From Chitinophagaceae bacterium (GTDB lineage: Bacteria; Bacteroidota; Bacteroidia; Chitinophagales; Chitinophagaceae), in NCBI GenBank assembly GCA_003167015.1, contig PMUF01000114.1:445-7961 (forward strand): a stretch of DNA of 7,517 nt. Direction: 5' to 3'. The notes below the pieces were generated by a model. The model was not told the origin of the DNA. It searched no databases and was given only the letters and a program-made list of their open reading frames with translations. Below, piece after piece: positions 5,504 through 7,517 of this stretch. The first letter of the stretch is position 1. Every line of letters starts with the position of its first letter. Made by a program: the position numbers and the translations under genes.

Positions 5504-7517
5504 TTATTTGTCCAATGTAAATGCAATGTATTTTCCGCCCGGCTTTTCACCCCTGCACCCGCCATCGGCGATGGCGATGAATTGCCTGCCGTCCACCGAA
5601 TAGGTGATCGGAGTAGCGAAGGCGCCGGTAGGCAGCAGGTATTCCCACACTACCTTACCCGTTTTTTTGTCGAAGGCCCGGAGCTTATTGTCCCTGGTAC
5701 CTGCGATGAAAAGCAGGCCGCCGGCCGTCACGAGGGGGCCGCCATATGATTCTGTACCGGTGACGGGTACTCCTTTTGCGGCGAGGGCGGGATATTCGCC
5801 CAGTGGTACGCTCCAGAGGTATTCGCCGGTATTCAGGTCGATGGCGTTGAGGGTACCCCAGGGTGGTTTGGTGGCCGGGTAGCCGTCCTTGTCGGTCCAT
5901 GGTCGCCAGACTCTGAGGACGTAGTCCGGTTCGTAGGGGAAATCCGGTTGTTTGGGGGCGGAGGTGGCTGCCGGCTGTGCGTGTTCGCCTTTTGGCGGGA
6001 CAGCCCAGGGCCTGAACAAAAATCCGGCAATGGCCCTGCGATCCTCGTCCGACAGGGAGGGGAAGGCGGGCATCTTGCCGCTACCGCTTTTGATGATTCC
6101 CGCAATATCGGTTTCTGTGTGTCGCATACCGACCCGCGTCAGATCCGGGTAGAGTCCGGGGCTGCCCTTCCTGTCCGTACCATGGCAGGCCGAGCAGTTG
6201 GTAATGAACAGCGCATTGCCGTGGGACAGCGAGGCGAGCTCTTTATTCCATCCGGCCCTGGAGATCAGTTGGAGATTCCAGAAGGCTTCGTTGGCATTCT
6301 GGTAAAAGATGCCATCCGGGTCGATGGCGTTGCCGCCCCATTCCGCTCCGCCGCTATAGCCCAGCAATAGCGTACCGGCCGTGTCGGGCGCCAGGAATTT
6401 ATTATAGGGCCGGCGGATTGCGTGCAGCTGTTTCAACGCCGCATCGTGTGCTGCCGGGGAAAGGTCGGTTACGTCGGAATCCGATAATGTCTGCCGGGAT
6501 AGAGGTCGCGGCTTCTGTACATAGCGTTGTGTCGGGTAGGGGTGCTCGCCGGGCAGGGCGTCGGTGGGGACGGGCCGTTCTTCTAAGGGGAAGAGAGACA
6601 CACCGCTGTCCCGGTCCAGAATGTATACCTGCCCATCCTTAGTCGTTTGTACGACGACGTCAGTGTTTTTACCGTTGTGCCGGATTGTGGCGAGATTAGG
6701 GGGACAGGGTATATCCCGATCCCATAGGTCATGGTGCATCGTTTGAAAATACCATTGCATTTTCCCCGTCTCTGCATGAACGGCTACGATGCAGTTGGCG
6801 AACAGGTTCATGCCGGTGCGTGCGCCGCCGTAGAAATCAGAGGAAGGGCTTCCGGTGCCGAAATATACCATCCCCCGCGTTTCGTCGATCACCATTCCAC
6901 CCCAGGAATTCGCGCCGCCTATCTTTTGATAGGCATCTTTCGGCCAGGTATCGTAGCCGAATTCGCCGGGCAGTGGAACGGTATGGAAGACCCATTTTAA
7001 TTTCCCTGTGACGACGTCGAAGGCGCGAACATGTCCCGGAGCGGCATCGCCGTCTTCCGATACGCTGCTGCCGATGATGAAAGTATTTTTGTAGATCACC
7101 CCCGGAGTGGAGGCCGTCACCAGCAAAGAGTCCACCGGGTGCCCGAGGCCTTCGCCTACTCCTTCGTGGAGATCCACCACTCCGTTTTTCCCAAAGCCTT
7201 GTACGGGCTGGCCCGTCAGGGCATTGATAGCATACAGCCGGTAGCCCGTAGTGTAGAGGATGCGTTTGTCGTCTCCATTCTCCCAATAGACTACACCCCG
7301 GTTTGTATTAAACCGCAGTTTGTTATAGGTTGGTTCGAATTTCCATAATTCTTCGCCGGTGGCCGCATTAACAGCGAACAGATGCAGCTCAGGAGTCGTT
7401 CCGTACAGGATGCCGTCCACGACGATCGGCTGGCACTGGATCTCATGGCTCCTGCCGGTAGAGTCGGTATTCTCGCCGGTATCATAGGTCCAGGCCACTT
7501 TGAGGTGAGCGACATTG
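5504..7517 (-). CDS. PQQ-dependent dehydrogenase, GDH-like propeller with embedded cytochrome c; N-terminus beyond window
   Basis: Quinoprotein oxidising a sugar or alcohol in the periplasm with PQQ, and carrying its own electron-accepting heme c. Numbering from the GTG codon at 7498: tryptophan-docking blade motifs recur (NAATGEELW, DVVTGKLKW, HAETGKMQW, DLNTGEYLW, DKKTGKVVW), and HHDLWD (255-260) is a membrane glucose dehydrogenase (mGDH) signature. A cytochrome c domain (about 424-497) sits within the propeller: CSACH (435-439; bases 6182-6196) and likely Met ligand M476 (KMPAF). A Pro/Ala-rich linker (498-525) leads to the last blades, including TESYGGPLVTAGG. The vicinal Cys pair of methanol/alcohol dehydrogenases is absent before NRGV (67), favouring a glucose-dehydrogenase-like substrate class. 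The frame stays open past the GTG, reading NVAHLK upstream, which matches the usual family start (NV-x-x-L-x-x-AW), so 7498 is not the true start and roughly 40-50 residues with any signal peptide are missing. No pqq genes are in view. Confidence 0.93.
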   Translation of the reverse strand, partial: NVAHLKVAWTYDTGENTDSTGRSHEIQCQPIVVDGILYGTTPELHLFAVNAATGEELWKFEPTYNKLRFNTNRGVVYWENGDDKRILYTTGYRLYAINALTGQPVQGFGKNGVVDLHEGVGEGLGHPVDSLLVTASTPGVIYKNTFIIGSSVSEDGDAAPGHVRAFDVVTGKLKWVFHTVPLPGEFGYDTWPKDAYQKIGGANSWGGMVIDETRGMVYFGTGSPSSDFYGGARTGMNLFANCIVAVHAETGKMQWYFQTMHHDLWDRDIPCPPNLATIRHNGKNTDVVVQTTKDGQVYILDRDSGVSLFPLEERPVPTDALPGEHPYPTQRYVQKPRPLSRQTLSDSDVTDLSPAAHDAALKQLHAIRRPYNKFLAPDTAGTLLLGYSGGAEWGGNAIDPDGIFYQNANEAFWNLQLISRAGWNKELASLSHGNALFITNCSACHGTDRKGSPGLYPDLTRVGMRHTETDIAGIIKSGSGKMPAFPSLSDEDRRAIAGFLFRPWAVPPKGEHAQPAATSAPKQPDFPYEPDYVLRVWRPWTDKDGYPATKPPWGTLNAIDLNTGEYLWSVPLGEYPALAAKGVPVTGTESYGGPLVTAGGLLFIAGTRDNKLRAFDKKTGKVVWEYLLPTGAFATPITYSVDGRQFIAIADGGCRGEKPGGKYIAFTLDK

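Noticed and set aside
5948..6370. Open frame of 140 codons on the plus strand opposite the cytochrome domain
   Set aside because: Shadow of the quinoprotein, whose CSACH and Met ligand show which strand is coding.
7498..7517. GTG at 7498 as the true start of the quinoprotein
   Set aside because: The frame stays open to the window edge and reads NVAHLK, matching the conserved residues just before AW in this family; the protein would also lack any export signal.

Overview
The window looks like chromosomal DNA from a member of the Bacteroidota, probably Chitinophagaceae. Four things point there. Starts have A/T-rich upstream regions and no clear Shine-Dalgarno sequences. A box matching the Bacteroidota -7 promoter consensus (TAnnTTTG) lies just upstream of one gene, and a near match lies upstream of another. 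The AraC protein resembles the AraC-type regulators common in this phylum. A DUF5060-type secreted glycoside hydrolase and an exported acetamidase/formamidase homologue are also present. The family assignment is an inference; no rRNA or other marker gene is present. G+C looks moderately high (not counted).

Plus strand, positions 1 to 3775, four genes: the C-terminal part of an AraC-family regulator cut by the window edge; a classical short-chain dehydrogenase/reductase with its own likely promoter; an acetamidase/formamidase-family protein with a signal peptide, preceded by a weaker promoter-like box; and an integral-membrane acyltransferase-3 protein whose GTG start overlaps the amidase stop (GTGA), so these two are very likely translationally coupled.

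Minus strand, positions 7517 to 3772, two genes read towards the first group. A PQQ-dependent, glucose-dehydrogenase-like quinoprotein with an embedded cytochrome c domain runs off the right edge, so its N-terminus is missing. Ten bases after its stop comes a secreted glycoside hydrolase with DUF5060 and TIM-barrel domains. The two probably form one transcript whose promoter lies outside the window. Its stop codon overlaps that of the acyltransferase (TTAG, 3772-3775), so the two groups converge with no intergenic space.

Functionally, the minus-strand pair suggests a cell-envelope or periplasmic route: the hydrolase releases sugar from a glycan, and the quinoprotein oxidises a sugar or related polyol and passes electrons through its own heme c. 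The plus-strand amidase/acyltransferase pair suggests envelope-located amide hydrolysis and acyl transfer, with unknown substrates. The AraC/SDR pair looks like a regulator beside a possible target. The window is densely coding: the only non-coding gaps are 93, 77 and 10 bases. I found no RNA genes, mobile elements, CRISPR arrays or convincing terminators.
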